A stretch of DNA of 64,000 nt, from contig NZ_JAIVFX010000009.1 of the NCBI RefSeq assembly GCF_020829625.1, positions 186,001 to 250,000 on the forward strand, in the 5' to 3' direction. This document shows, piece after piece, positions 6,690 through 16,445 of the stretch (the first letter of the stretch is position 1; every line of letters starts with the position of its first letter). A program made the translations under genes and the position numbers. The notes below the pieces were generated by a model that was not told the origin of the DNA, made no database searches, and saw only the letters and a program-made list of their open reading frames with translations. This DNA comes from Nostoc sp. XA010. Lineage in GTDB: Bacteria > Cyanobacteriota > Cyanobacteriia > Cyanobacteriales > Nostocaceae.

Positions 6690-9353
6690 CTAACGCAAAC
6701 TACTAGCTGGCATACCCAAAAGATCCTCAAGCCTCGGCATATCTTCCAACGCAATCACGCGCCCTTCATCCTCAAAACCAACGATTTGATCAAAGTTCAA
6801 ATATCGATACAAATCATCTGCAAAAGGCTCAATTCTACTCGCCACAATATCTAAGTATTCCTGCACTGTAGGAAGCCGTCCCAGCAACGCACAAACTGCG
6901 GCTAATTCTGCTGAACCAAGATACACTCGCGCATCTTTACCCATGCGATTATTGAAGTTGCGGGTAGAGGTAGAAAACACTGTTGTGCCATCAGCAACTC
7001 GCGCCTGATTTCCCATGCACAAACTGCATCCGGGCATTTCTGTTCTAGCACCCGCAGCCCCAAAAATGCTGTATACACCTTCTTCTTTTAATTGGTGTTC
7101 ATCCATGCGCGTTGGTGGTGCTATCCACAAGCGAGTTTTCACTTCACCTGCGCCTTCCAAAACTTTCGCTGTTGCCCGATAATGACCAATATTTGTCATA
7201 CAAGAACCGACGAATACCTCTTGCACTGGATCATTAGCAACTTCCGATAATAACTTAACATTATCGGGGTCATTGGGAGCAGCAACAATTGGTTCTTTGA
7301 TTTCGTTCAAATCAATTTCAATTATTTCGGCATACTCCGCATCGGCATCGCTTTCTAATAACACGGGATTTGCTAACCATTCTTCCATTTTTGCTACACG
7401 GCGCAGCATGGTACGCGGATCGTGATAGCCCCGTGCTATCATATTTTTCAGCAGCGCGACGTTAGAACGCAGATATTCAGAAATTGTCTCTACACTCAGC
7501 TTAATTGTGCATCCGGCACAAGAACGTTCGGCACTAGCATCGGTGAGTTCAAAGGCTTGTTCGACTTTTAAATCTGGCAAACCTTCTATTTCCAGAATTC
7601 GCCCGGAGAAGATATTTTTCTTATTCTGCTTCTGTGCTGTCAGCAAACCTTTTTGAATTGCTACGTAGGGAATGGCATTCACGACATCGCGGAGGGTGAT
7701 ACCTGGTTGCAATTCTCCTTTAAATCTTACCAAAACTGACTCTGGCATATCTAAAGGCATGACACCCAAGGCGGCTGCAAAAGCGACTAATCCAGAACCG
7801 GCGGGGAAGGAAATACCCAAGGGGAAGCGGGTGTGAGAGTCGCCGCCAGTTCCCACGGTGTCGGGTAGCAGCATCCGGTTTAACCAAGAGTGGATGATAC
7901 CATCACCGGGACGCAGAGCGACACCGCCACGAGAAGCAAAGAAATCGGGGAGTTCGTGATGGGTTTGGATGTCTACTGGTTTGGGATAAGCAGCAGTGTG
8001 GCAGAAACTTTGTATCACTAAGTCTGCACTGAAACCAAGACAGGCGAGTTCTTTCAATTCGTCGCGGGTCATGGGGCCTGTGGTATCTTGAGAACCAACG
8101 GTGGTGATGATGGGTTCGCAAGATGTGCCGGGGCGCACACCAGGTAATCCGCAAGCTTTACCTACCATTTTCTGTGCTAGGCTGTAGCCTTTGCCTGTAT
8201 CAAAGGCTTGTTGGGGACGGGTGAAAACGGTGCTGTGTTCTAAACCAAGTGCAAGACGGGTTTTGTCGGTGAGGGTACGTCCGATAAGTAGGGGGATGCG
8301 TCCACCTGCGCGGACTTCATCGAGGATGGTGTCAGGTTTGAGGGCAAAGGTGGAAATGACTTCGCCTGCTTCGTTTGTGATTTCGCCTTTGTAGGGATGG
8401 ATGGTAATTACCATGCCAGTTTCTAGCTTGGTGACATCGCACTGAATAGGCAAAGCACCGGCATCTTCAGCTGTGTTAAAGAAGATTGGCGCGATCGCAC
8501 CACCTAAAACATAACCCCCAGCGCGTTTGTTTGGCACAAAAGGTATATCATTTCCCATGTGCCACAACACCGAGTTGATGGCAGATTTACGCGAGGAACC
8601 TGTACCAACTACATCTCCCACGTAAGCTACAGGATGCCCTTTTTTCTTCAATTCGGCAATGGTTTGTAAGCTTCCCGGTTGCCGTGACTCTAACATCACT
8701 AAGGCGTGTAAGGGAATATCTGGGCGAGTTGTGGCGCTTTGGGCGGGTGATAAATCGTCGGTATTGGTTTCGCCAGGAACTTTAAAAACGGTGACGGTAA
8801 TCGCTTCTGGAACTGTGGGGCGAAGGGTAAACCATTCAGCTTCCGCCCAAGAGTCAATCACCCGCTTGGCGAAAGGATTGGTTTTAGACAACTCTAAAAC
8901 ATCGTGGTAAGCGTCATACACCAAGAGGATTTTGCTTAAGGCGTTGGCGGCGTAGGCGGAAATGGGTTCCTTTCCTTGTCCACCCATTACTAAAGGTGTT
9001 TCAGATGAGTCTGAGACGGATACCGTGGGCCATTGCAGCAAATCGATTAAAGCTTGCACATTGTAACCACCTATCATTGTGCCCAGCAATTGCACCGCTT
9101 CTATGCGCGAAACCAAGGGACTGGTGATTTCCTTTTTGGCAATCGCGGTGAGAAATCCGGCTTTGACATAAGCTGCTGGATCAACACCAGGAGAAACGCG
9201 ATCGCGTAATAAATGTAATAATATTTCCTCTTGACCCTTTGGCGGATTTTTCAGTAATTCACATAATTCTGATGTTTGCTTCGCATCCAATGGTAAAGGA
9301 GGAATACCGAGTGCTGCTCTTTCAGCAACGTGTTTACGATATTGTTCTAGCAT
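6690..9353 (-). CDS. acnB: Bifunctional aconitate hydratase 2 / 2-methylisocitrate dehydratase
   Basis: The 887-residue protein matches AcnB along its whole length, including the N-terminal HEAT-like domain ([24 protein letters not shown]), the swivel domain, and the C-terminal catalytic domains. The [4Fe-4S] ligands are visible: one Cys in [13 protein letters not shown] and two in GCSLCMGNQ. The enzyme interconverts citrate and isocitrate in the cytoplasmic TCA pathway; AcnB is the usual cyanobacterial aconitase. An ATG 15 bases upstream (9368) also has a GGGAG sequence in front; ATG 9353, preceded by GGAG, aligns with the start of E. coli AcnB and is preferred. It appears monocistronic. Confidence 0.97.
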   Translation of the reverse strand: MLEQYRKHVAERAALGIPPLPLDAKQTSELCELLKNPPKGQEEILLHLLRDRVSPGVDPAAYVKAGFLTAIAKKEITSPLVSRIEAVQLLGTMIGGYNVQALIDLLQWPTVSVSDSSETPLVMGGQGKEPISAYAANALSKILLVYDAYHDVLELSKTNPFAKRVIDSWAEAEWFTLRPTVPEAITVTVFKVPGETNTDDLSPAQSATTRPDIPLHALVMLESRQPGSLQTIAELKKKGHPVAYVGDVVGTGSSRKSAINSVLWHMGNDIPFVPNKRAGGYVLGGAIAPIFFNTAEDAGALPIQCDVTKLETGMVITIHPYKGEITNEAGEVISTFALKPDTILDEVRAGGRIPLLIGRTLTDKTRLALGLEHSTVFTRPQQAFDTGKGYSLAQKMVGKACGLPGVRPGTSCEPIITTVGSQDTTGPMTRDELKELACLGFSADLVIQSFCHTAAYPKPVDIQTHHELPDFFASRGGVALRPGDGIIHSWLNRMLLPDTVGTGGDSHTRFPLGISFPAGSGLVAFAAALGVMPLDMPESVLVRFKGELQPGITLRDVVNAIPYVAIQKGLLTAQKQNKKNIFSGRILEIEGLPDLKVEQAFELTDASAERSCAGCTIKLSVETISEYLRSNVALLKNMIARGYHDPRTMLRRVAKMEEWLANPVLLESDADAEYAEIIEIDLNEIKEPIVAAPNDPDNVKLLSEVANDPVQEVFVGSCMTNIGHYRATAKVLEGAGEVKTRLWIAPPTRMDEHQLKEEGVYSIFGAAGARTEMPGCSLCMGNQARVADGTTVFSTSTRNFNNRMGKDARVYLGSAELAAVCALLGRLPTVQEYLDIVASRIEPFADDLYRYLNFDQIVGFEDEGRVIALEDMPRLEDLLGMPASSLR

Positions 9354-9975
9354 TTTTATGTTCTCCATTGGGATGTTCTCCCTTCAATTATGAAATATTT
9401 TTAGGCAATACTCGGCTATAAAAGTTTAGCTTACTTTTATGATGAAAGCCTTACTGGTAATTGGTTATTAGCAACTTTTTTTATACCGAAAGTTTGAAAA
9501 GTATGAGGCTAATAGAATTCGCTACTACACAAACAAAGTCTACCTCCGTAGACTAAGATAAAATTACTGTCACACTTGCCGACATCCCGCCCTGAACTGA
9601 AGTTCAGCGGCTCATAGTGAAAGTCCACTCAAGTGGACTAAATGATTGTCAATTCAGTCCACTTGAGTGGAATTTAGCTATCAGACTCGGAATTTATGCG
9701 AGGCGGGATATAAATGCAGTGTGAGATTTTTTAATAAAGATATTTACATCATAGGGTTGCGGTACTACTACCGCTACGCAAAAATAAAAAGTCAAAAGTT
9801 TTGTATATTAAGGCTTTTGCAAGTTTTAAAATGGGATCTTGATTTACGCTACGCGATACGCCGCTAACAGCGATCGCACATAATTATAAATCAGCAAGAT
9901 TATGATAGTAATTACATCTGTGCAGCCATCCGCAGCCGTTTATCTGAACATCTCACCTTTAGCCCCAATAAAGTC
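9354..9975. other. Repeat-rich intergenic region upstream of acnB
   Basis: No gene is credible here. The acnB promoter should lie within the first 150 bases. A palindrome GTCTAC-CTCC-GTAGAC lies at about 9539-9554, followed by the inverted-repeat element at 9570-9724. Beyond it are short CGCTACGC-type repeat bits (9765-9780 and 9845-9870). Confidence 0.5.
9570..9724. repeat. MITE-like element with inverted ends and internal palindromes
   Basis: The left end TCACACTTGCCGACATCCCGCC and the right end (read on the other strand) TCACACTGCATTTATATCCCGCC are imperfect inverted repeats of about 22 bases. Between them lie CTGAACTGAAGTTCAG, AGTCCACTCAAGTGGACT and GTCCACTTGAGTGGA, each able to form a hairpin. 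There is no ORF. This resembles the abundant small palindromic repeats of Nostoc genomes. Confidence 0.65.
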
Positions 9976-10437
9976 ATGTCAGTTGCCCAAGAATTAGAAC
10001 CAGCAAAAGATATAATATTTCCACCAGGAGATATAGAAAGTCACGAACCACCATTGGAAAGCGATTTACATCTACGCCAAATTATTCTGTTATTACAATG
10101 CTTAGAATTGTGGTGGCAAAATCGCAATGACTTTTATGCGGCGGGGAATTTGACAATTTACTACAGCCAACGTCAGCTTAAATCTGAATAATTTCGCGGT
10201 CCAGACCTTTTTGTGGTGCTAGGATGCGATCGCCAACCGCGCAAAAGTTGGGTGATTTGGCAAGAAGATGGTAAATATCCGAATATCATTGTCGAGTTGC
10301 TTTCGCCTTCCACAAAAGCGACAGATAAAGGCTTAAAAAAACAAATCTACCAAGATATTTTTCGCACGCCAGAGTATTTTTGGTTTGACCTGGATAACTT
10401 AGAATTTATAGGGTTTCATTTAGCTATTACGCCGTAA
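9976..10437 (+). pseudogene. Broken Uma2 family (DUF820) endonuclease-like gene
   Basis: From ATG 9976 the frame encodes 71 residues (HEPPLESDLHLRQIILLLQ, FYAAGNLTIYYS), meets a TAA at 10189-10191, and continues in the same frame with FRGPDLFVVLGCDR, then EDGKYPNIIVELLSPST and YQDIFRTPEYFWFD. The whole is a Uma2 (PD-(D/E)XK fold) protein with a single stop replacing a codon just before the FRGPD block. It also ends early at 10437, before the usual C-terminal YQP...GWLWS region. Loss of the 3' end coincides with the left edge of the TnpB element, which probably inserted there. Confidence 0.8.
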
Positions 10438-10442
10438 GCCTC

Positions 10443-10469
10443 CCACTGAAACGGTACTCCGTTCAGTGG
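10443..10469 (+). repeat. Hairpin at the left edge of the TnpB element
   Basis: CCACTGAAACGG, a four-base loop, and CCGTTCAGTGG form an 11-pair stem with one bulged A. Subterminal imperfect hairpins with a bulge are what IS200/IS605 transposases recognise, and this one lies at the junction between the truncated Uma2 gene and the TnpB segment. Confidence 0.5.
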
Positions 10470-10483
10470 TGAGATATAAGGCG

Positions 10484-10556
10484 GTTAAAAATAACGCGAC
10501 CTCCGACCAATTCAATCCGCAGAATTGATAGGGAGGGGGTCAGCGTTATTTTTAAC
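10484..10556. repeat. 14-base inverted repeat overlapping the end of the RHH gene
   Basis: GTTAAAAATAACGC at 10484-10497 is repeated in inverted form at 10543-10556. On the minus strand this could terminate the small ribbon-helix-helix gene; alternatively it is part of the mobile element end. Confidence 0.5.
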
Positions 10557-10691
10557 ACTCTCTATATTTGGCAGTCTGTCAACCCAGTCTTCTACTATCT
10601 GTGTGACTGTTTTATCTTTTATTGCAGCGTAAGAGCGAAGTTTGTTTAATCTGCGCTCAGACATCCTGACATTTAACCTAGTAGTTTTCAT
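10512..10691 (-). CDS. Small ribbon-helix-helix-like protein associated with the TnpB element
   Basis: This 59-residue frame starts at ATG 10691. It begins MKTTRLNVRMSERRLNKLR, a beta strand followed by a basic helix, then AAIKDKTVTQIVEDWVDRL, the second helix typical of ribbon-helix-helix DNA-binding proteins. It is divergent from tnpB, with start codons 61 bases apart, so it probably regulates the shared promoter. Proteins of this kind are frequently seen beside cyanobacterial tnpB genes. Whether it also acts on transposition is unknown. Confidence 0.7.
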   Translation of the reverse strand: MKTTRLNVRMSERRLNKLRSYAAIKDKTVTQIVEDWVDRLPNIESVKNNADPLPINSAD

Positions 10692-10752
10692 GTTTGTCTA
10701 CCCATTGTTGTCACTATTATGATAATATAATATTAATAGATGAGGGCACAAG

Positions 10753-11979
10753 GTGAGGACAGCATACCAATACAAGCTACGACCAACAACAAAACAAGTC
10801 ATTGAGATAGACAGATGGCTGTCTATGCTATGCGCTCAATATAACTATTTGTTGGCTGATAGATTTGATTGGTACGAACGTAATCGCTCACCGATAAATG
10901 CCTGTCCTCTTGTTTGCCACATACCAGAATTGCGGGATAACCCAGATTATTATTCGCAAAAGAAAACGTTACCGCAGCTCAAAAAAACTCATCCTTGGTA
11001 CGGTGAGATTTACTCGCAGGTGCTACAGGATATAGTTAAACGAGTTAAGGTGACGTTTGACCGTTTTTTAAAAGGTGATAGCAATGGAAAACGAAGTGGG
11101 CGACCTCGGTTTAAATCACGCGACCGTTATCGCACGTTTACATATCCACAGATGAAGGATGGGTGTTTGCAAGGTAATTTAATAGCTTTGCCGATGTTCG
11201 GGATAGTTAAAGTTGTTTTGCATCGTCCTATTCCAGATGGCTTTAAAATCAAGACTGCATCTGTCACCAAAAAAGCTGATGGTTACTATTTAACTTTAAG
11301 TCTTGAAGATACGACAGTTCCAGCTATTAAGCCTGACTTTAATCCAGATTCAATCACGGGTATCGACCTCGGTTTAAAAGATTTTCTGACAACTTCCGAT
11401 GGTGATGTTGTTTCAATTCCTCAACACTATCGCAAGGATCAGTTGCGATTACGGGTCATTCAAAAACGTATCTCACGCCGCAAGAAAGGAAGTAATCGGC
11501 GTAAAAAAGCTATTAAGCAAGTTGCTAAACAACACAAAAAAGTAGCTGATAAGCGTAAAGACTTTCACTTTAAAACTGTCAACAATCTACTAAAAAAATA
11601 TGATGTTGTAGTTCACGAAGATTTAAACGTCAAAGGTCTTTCTCGGTCGATGCTAGCCAAGTCTGTGCATGACGCTGGATGGTCAACCTTCCTGTCAATT
11701 CTAAGCACCAAAGCCGAAAATGCTGGGTTGTTGGTAATTGCAGTGAATCCATCAGGCACATCACAAGATTGTTCTATGTGTGGTGTGAAAGTTCCTAAAA
11801 AACTGTATGAAAGATGGCACGACTGCCCTAATTGTAAATGCAGTCTTGACCGCGATCATAACGCAGCAATTAACGTGAAGAATAGAGCGGCAGGGCATTC
11901 CGTTCTTAAAGCCAAGAGCCTCCTAAGCGATAGCCGGATTATCTTGGAAGCCTACACTCAGTCCGAAGGAGGAGTGTAG
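10753..11979 (+). CDS. tnpB: RNA-guided endonuclease TnpB (IS200/IS605 family)
   Basis: A 408-residue, full-length TnpB. The N-terminal helix-turn-helix region ([12 protein letters not shown]) is followed by the RuvC-like nuclease with Asp205 in GIDLGLKDF, Glu289 in [11 protein letters not shown], and [10 protein letters not shown] near residues 366-375. A zinc ribbon with CSMC and CPNC pairs lies between the last two motifs. All three acidic residues are present, so the nuclease should be active; TnpB is guided by an RNA made from the right end of its element. No tnpA is adjacent, so the element depends on a transposase elsewhere. The start is GTG at 10753. Confidence 0.92.
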   Translation: MRTAYQYKLRPTTKQVIEIDRWLSMLCAQYNYLLADRFDWYERNRSPINACPLVCHIPELRDNPDYYSQKKTLPQLKKTHPWYGEIYSQVLQDIVKRVKVTFDRFLKGDSNGKRSGRPRFKSRDRYRTFTYPQMKDGCLQGNLIALPMFGIVKVVLHRPIPDGFKIKTASVTKKADGYYLTLSLEDTTVPAIKPDFNPDSITGIDLGLKDFLTTSDGDVVSIPQHYRKDQLRLRVIQKRISRRKKGSNRRKKAIKQVAKQHKKVADKRKDFHFKTVNNLLKKYDVVVHEDLNVKGLSRSMLAKSVHDAGWSTFLSILSTKAENAGLLVIAVNPSGTSQDCSMCGVKVPKKLYERWHDCPNCKCSLDRDHNAAINVKNRAAGHSVLKAKSLLSDSRIILEAYTQSEGGV

Positions 11980-11980
11980 G
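11953..11980 (+). repeat. Right-end hairpin of TnpB element (possible guide RNA scaffold)
   Basis: CTACACTC and GAGTGTAG pair around a short loop and overlap the tnpB stop codon. In related elements the right end downstream of or overlapping tnpB encodes the scaffold part of the guide (omega) RNA; this assignment is by analogy. Confidence 0.4.
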
Positions 11981-12088
11981 AGCATGTCACACTAAACGCA
12001 CATAGCTGGTACATGGAAAAATAGCAGCCCATTTTTATTGGAATGAGCAAACAGTTAGAGACTTTTGCACAAATGCAGAAAGCAGGGT

Positions 12089-13480
12089 TTAGAGATAAGG
12101 CAAGCGGATGGTGAAACAAGTTCTGCCTGGCTGTGACTCAAATGAAAGCGTACCGTGATGGCGATTTTCTACAATCCGGCGAACGGTTTCCAAACCGAGT
12201 CCTGAACCACGCCCCACTGATTTAGTGGTGAAGAAAGGTTCAAAAATGCGGGTTTTAATTTCAGGTGGAATTCCACTACCAGAATCGATGATGTCAATAT
12301 GGGCAAAGCGCTCGCAATGGTGTGTTGTAATTTCCAGCAGTCCCTTACCATCCATTGCATCAATGGCGTTGTCAATTAAGTTCGTCCACACCTGATTGAG
12401 TTCGCTGCCATAAGCAAGGATTTTAGGAAGATGTTGATCGTAATTGCGTTGTACTTGAATGCCGCACTTGAGTTGATAAGCAAACAATCGCAATGTATCT
12501 TCTAAACCTTGATGCACATTCACTTCTTGCTGAACGCCTTGATCGAGGTAAGAGTATGACTTCATCGCTTGCACAAGTTCAGAAATCCTCTCGGCTCCTC
12601 GCAAACCATGTTTAATCATTGACATGACTTCAAACGAGAGCGATAGCCAGTGCAATCCCATCTCTCGCAATTCAGTGTCGTCGTTGCGCCAACGTTCCAT
12701 GAGATGATCTAAGGTTTCGACCTCAATCCCACCTTCCGCTAAAGGTTCTGCTAATTTCCATGCCTGCTTCACGCCATAATCTTCTAACCATTCCAGCAAC
12801 ACCGTTTCGCGATCGCTTAATGTCACCGGATCTAGACGATTATTTAAAATCGCATCATAACCCTGATCCCTCACCCTCAACCAGTTTTGAGTATGTGCTT
12901 CTTCAACATTACGTTGCCCATACACTAAATTCATTCGTTGTAGCTCTAGGATAGCGGCTGGCATTTCCCCTAAAGTCCGAACAAGTGCTGAAGCTGGGTT
13001 GTTAAGTTCATGAGCCAAACCGGCGGCAAGTGTCCCTAAAGCCGCCATCTTTTCCCGCCCACGAATAAAGGACTCTAGCCCCCGCAGCCGACGTTCCATA
13101 ATGCGAAAGACCATCCGCTCAAAATCACGACATTCATGCAGCAGTTTACGAAAATCCTCTGCCTTAACTTCATAAAGGTTGCAATCTGTCAATGCCCGAA
13201 TTGTCACAGGTACAGGTTCATCTGTGAGAACTGGAATTTCCCCAAAAAAGGATGGGGCTTCATGTTGCCCGATGGGAATTTCAACTCCTTGACTGCGGCG
13301 GGTAAGATTCATTTTACCTTTGACTAGGATAAATAAGCCGCGTCCAGGATCTCCTTCATGCACCAACACTTCTGAGGCACGGAGTTCAACTGTTTGAGCG
13401 CGATCGCAAACCCACTCCAACTGCTTTTTAGAAAGCTGTTGAAACGGGTCTAAGTTGATCAATTCTTCAATACACAACAT
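12089..13480 (-). CDS. Sensor histidine kinase with N-terminal cyclic-nucleotide-binding-like domain
   Basis: The 463-residue soluble protein starts with a cNMP-binding fold (about residues 12-130, with HEGDPGRGLFILVKG and FFGEIPVLTDEP). The Arg that normally contacts the phosphate in the binding cassette is absent (EPVPVTIRA), so cyclic nucleotide may not be the ligand. It continues with the H-box GLAHELNNPAS (His about 157), a long helical insert, and HATPase motifs N (NLIDNAIDAMD), G1 (DSGSGIPPE) and G2 (GRGSGLGL). ATG 13480 is preceded by AGGAGG; a TTG one codon earlier is less likely. It lies downstream of the response regulator/reductase fusion in the same direction, separated by a repeat element, and is its probable cognate kinase. 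Confidence 0.9.
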   Translation of the reverse strand: MLCIEELINLDPFQQLSKKQLEWVCDRAQTVELRASEVLVHEGDPGRGLFILVKGKMNLTRRSQGVEIPIGQHEAPSFFGEIPVLTDEPVPVTIRALTDCNLYEVKAEDFRKLLHECRDFERMVFRIMERRLRGLESFIRGREKMAALGTLAAGLAHELNNPASALVRTLGEMPAAILELQRMNLVYGQRNVEEAHTQNWLRVRDQGYDAILNNRLDPVTLSDRETVLLEWLEDYGVKQAWKLAEPLAEGGIEVETLDHLMERWRNDDTELREMGLHWLSLSFEVMSMIKHGLRGAERISELVQAMKSYSYLDQGVQQEVNVHQGLEDTLRLFAYQLKCGIQVQRNYDQHLPKILAYGSELNQVWTNLIDNAIDAMDGKGLLEITTHHCERFAHIDIIDSGSGIPPEIKTRIFEPFFTTKSVGRGSGLGLETVRRIVENRHHGTLSFESQPGRTCFTIRLPYL

Positions 13481-13512
13481 CAATCAACCTCCTTAGTTTT
13501 TCCCATTTCAGC

Positions 13513-13637
13513 TAAGGGAACTCCAAAAAATAAATTATCCAATTTTTGGAATCAAAACGATTTTTTCTCCCCCTGCTCCCTGCTCCCTGCCCCCTGCCTC
13601 TATAGGGATGGTATATTTTTTATTTGGAAGTCCCTAA
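13513..13637 (-). repeat. Dispersed MITE-like repeat, copy B, with complete inverted ends
   Basis: The left end TAAGGGAACTCCAAAAAATAAATTATCC and the right end, read on the other strand, TTTAGGGACTTCCAAATA then AAAAATATACC are imperfect inverted repeats of about 27 bases. The core is the CTCCCTG/CCCCTGC tandem repeat. The end near 13634-13637 supplies the TAG stop of the upstream fusion gene. Copy A at 3053-3193 shares the end sequences and core. Confidence 0.7.
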
Positions 13638-15298
13638 ACATTGCTCAGGTAGCGGTGAACGAATTGAATAGCGATCGAACCTTCTCCCACACCGGATGCC
13701 ACCCGCTTAATTGACCCATAGCGCACATCTCCGGCTGCAAATATGCCAGGAACGTTGGATTCTAGCAAGAAAGGAGAGCGTTCTAAAGGCCAACCTGGAG
13801 GAGATTTGCCATTATGCATCAAGTCGGGGCCTGTGATGATAAACCCCTGAGTATCGCGCCGAATAACGCCATCAAGCCAATCCGTTTTGGGGCTAGCACC
13901 GATGAAGATAAAAAGCGATCGCGCTGGCACGGTTTCAGTTTGTCCAGTCAAGGCATGGGCAATTACAATTTCTTCTAGATGTTCATCTCCCTTCACTTCC
14001 ACGACGCTGCAATTTGTGCAAACTTTGATATTTGCAGTAGCTGCAATTTGGTCAATCAAGTATTGCGACATACTCAATGATAGTGATTCACCCCGCACCA
14101 ACATGATCACTTTGCTGGCATATTTAGAAAAGTGCATTGCTGCCTGTCCGGCAGAATTGGCCCCACCTACCAAGTAAACTTCTTCATTGGTACAGGCGAT
14201 CGCTTCAGTCATGGCAGCACCGTAATAAATTCCTGCCCCTGTAAGCTTCTCAGCTCCTGGGACATTTAGCCAACGGTAGGAAACACCCGTTGCAACTAAA
14301 AGTGCATGGCAACTAATCTCGCTGCCGTCCGCTAATTGCAGAACCCGGTAAGGATCTTGCAGCTTAACTCCGGTGACTACTTGAGGAGTGAGAATTTCTA
14401 CCCCAAATCGCCGCGCCTGGGTGACTCCCCGCCTGGCCAAATCGCTGCCGCTCAAGCCAACAGGAAACCCTAAATAATTCTCAATGCGTGAACTCGTGCC
14501 TGCTTGTCCGCCCGGAGCCTCACGCTCAATTAAGACTGTACTTAATCCCTCGGAAGCACCATAGACGGCTGCTGCTAGTCCGGCAGGCCCACCACCCACG
14601 ATCGCTAAATCATAAAATGGGCGCTCTGCCTGGGTTTGCAATCCAATTTTGGCAGCAATCTCTAAATTAGATGGTTGGATTAATCGGGAACCATCGGGAA
14701 ACAGCACCAGAGGCAATTGTTGTCTGCCATCAGCTTCTGCGTATTCTACTAATTTTGCTGCATCTGGCTCCAGTTCAATATCTAACCAGTTGTATGGAAT
14801 CTGGTTACGTGCAAGGAAGTCTTTCACCTGATGAGAAAAAGGCGACCAGCGATTACCAATGACTCGAATACCTTCAAAGGGTGGGCGAAATCCAGCTAGC
14901 CAGTCATCTAACAAATCATCCAAAACCGGATATAGTCGCTCTTCTGGGGGATTCCAGGGTTTAAGTAAGTAGTAATCAAGTTTGGCACTATTAATTGACT
15001 TAATAGCTGCATCGGTATCTGCATAAGCTGTTAGCAAAGCACGTTTTGCATCAGGAAAGATACCTTTTGCCTGTTCAAGGAACTCCACACCTCCCATTTG
15101 GGGCATTCTTTGATCAACCAAAAATAGAGCAACTGCTTCATTCCGCAATTTTAGTTGCTGCACCACGTCCAGAGCGGTAATACCGGAATCTGCCCGGACA
15201 ATGCGGAAGCGATCGCCATACTGATGCCGCAAGTCTCTTGACACAGCTTGTAACACTTCTGGATCATCATCGACGGTTAGAATTGCAGGTTTCGCCAT
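13634..15298 (-). CDS. Response regulator fused to thioredoxin-reductase-like flavoprotein
   Basis: A 554-residue three-part protein. Residues 1-125 form a receiver with phospho-acceptor Asp62 (LFLVDQRMPQ). Residues 143-220 look like a glutaredoxin fold, but the CPYC site is SPFS (152-155). Residues 228-554 form an FAD/NAD(P)H pyridine nucleotide-disulfide reductase with GGGPAG (235-240), a second nucleotide motif VGGANSAGQ (377-385) and FAAGDVR. The redox CxxC that thioredoxin reductase carries before the second Rossmann motif is missing (GAAMTEAIACTNEE). Disulfide reduction by the standard mechanism is therefore unlikely; NAD(P)H sensing or oxidation is possible. The probable partner kinase is the next gene downstream. 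Confidence 0.88.
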   Translation of the reverse strand: MAKPAILTVDDDPEVLQAVSRDLRHQYGDRFRIVRADSGITALDVVQQLKLRNEAVALFLVDQRMPQMGGVEFLEQAKGIFPDAKRALLTAYADTDAAIKSINSAKLDYYLLKPWNPPEERLYPVLDDLLDDWLAGFRPPFEGIRVIGNRWSPFSHQVKDFLARNQIPYNWLDIELEPDAAKLVEYAEADGRQQLPLVLFPDGSRLIQPSNLEIAAKIGLQTQAERPFYDLAIVGGGPAGLAAAVYGASEGLSTVLIEREAPGGQAGTSSRIENYLGFPVGLSGSDLARRGVTQARRFGVEILTPQVVTGVKLQDPYRVLQLADGSEISCHALLVATGVSYRWLNVPGAEKLTGAGIYYGAAMTEAIACTNEEVYLVGGANSAGQAAMHFSKYASKVIMLVRGESLSLSMSQYLIDQIAATANIKVCTNCSVVEVKGDEHLEEIVIAHALTGQTETVPARSLFIFIGASPKTDWLDGVIRRDTQGFIITGPDLMHNGKSPPGWPLERSPFLLESNVPGIFAAGDVRYGSIKRVASGVGEGSIAIQFVHRYLSNV

Positions 15299-15361
15299 AA
15301 CTACTGTTACTTAATAATTGCACTGTCTAGTCTTATGTTCAAAAATTTGTCGTCAAAATAT

Positions 15362-15571
15362 CTACTGTTCAACTAGTTGTTTTAAACGAAAGTATGCCTC
15401 TTCTGGTGTCAGCCCTTCTGATTGACTTTCATTAGGTATATAAAATATCCAGGTATCGGGAAAGTAATGCACCACAAAGCTGGGAATCAAACCTAAGCTG
15501 AGTGCTTGCTTTCCGAGTTTTTCAGTTTGTTCTTCTAAACTCAGTTGGTCATGAAATACATGTTCAGCCAT
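15362..15571 (-). CDS. Hypothetical protein, 69 residues
   Basis: A small soluble, mixed alpha/beta protein starting at ATG 15571, with a GGGAG ribosome-binding sequence upstream. It contains a hydrophobic core strand (PSFVVHYFPDTWIFYIP) and a C-terminal helix (TPEEAYFRLKQLVEQ). I recognise no motif. It ends 63 bases before the receiver/flavoprotein fusion on the same strand, so it is probably the first gene of that signalling operon. Confidence 0.6.
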   Translation of the reverse strand: MAEHVFHDQLSLEEQTEKLGKQALSLGLIPSFVVHYFPDTWIFYIPNESQSEGLTPEEAYFRLKQLVEQ

Positions 15572-16445
15572 ACTTTTTTATCTCCCTGCACTTTCTTTGG
15601 CGATGAAAGAACCTTCAATACCAGCATTGCACGAATATACATAAAGGTGATTCACCACTCACTATGTTCCAGAATAAACTTAAGAATCTTTTGGTAGTAG
15701 AGCTAAATAACTTCAAATATGCGTCTCATAAAAATCATAAAGCTATTTTAAATCCTAACGCTGAATTTGACCGAGACTATACCTTAAGGGTGCATTGGGA
15801 TTATGAGTGCGGCTTTTAAGATGATACTGTGTACGAGCGATCGCTCTGGTAAACTCGTTAACAGATTTATTACATTTCGGTTTTAGGGAGTAATTCAGCT
15901 AGTTGGCACGCTCTCCCTAATATCCGTGGAACCTAATCAGCTAAAGCTATTCTCAGATGTAACGCCCACACCTATTACTAGAACCGAAACATTGGTGATG
16001 GCGATCGCATCTTAATTCCAGTAATGAGATAACTATCGCAGCTACATCATGCTTTCACTTAGTTTATTAGTTAATAATATACCAATATAAATTCTTCTTA
16101 CACTGAATATATCAGGCGCTTGAAAACGCTATATGATTAATTTGATTAATTTCGGTAATTTTACTATTCTTTTAAGACTTCAAATAAAATTATTACCAAA
16201 AAAATTAAGCAATAATTAAGGTTTTTTATATTATTTTATCGTAAAAATTAAAATATATAGCTCTCTTGATCAATTAATAGGTTTTAATAATAAGTAAAAT
16301 GATTTGATAAAAAATCTTATTTAAATGACTAAATTTTCAATCTTTATATATACCTTTACTTTAACACTCTATAACCAATAAAACTTAGCAAAAAGTATCA
16401 ATTTTTATCGAACACTCATTTTAGAATAAACAGCTAAGTATAGTT
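15572..16445. other. Long non-coding, AT-rich spacer
   Basis: No frame with convincing coding character was found. HIP1-type sites occur around 15840 and 16000; 16050-16440 is strongly AT-rich with many short A/T runs. The promoter of the 69-residue gene and its operon should be at the left end. Nothing else can be named. Confidence 0.4.

Noticed and set aside
7903..8910. Several frames of 65-85 codons inside acnB, both strands
   Set aside because: They lie fully inside the well-supported acnB gene and have low-complexity, Arg/Ser/Pro-rich compositions typical of antisense or shifted frames.
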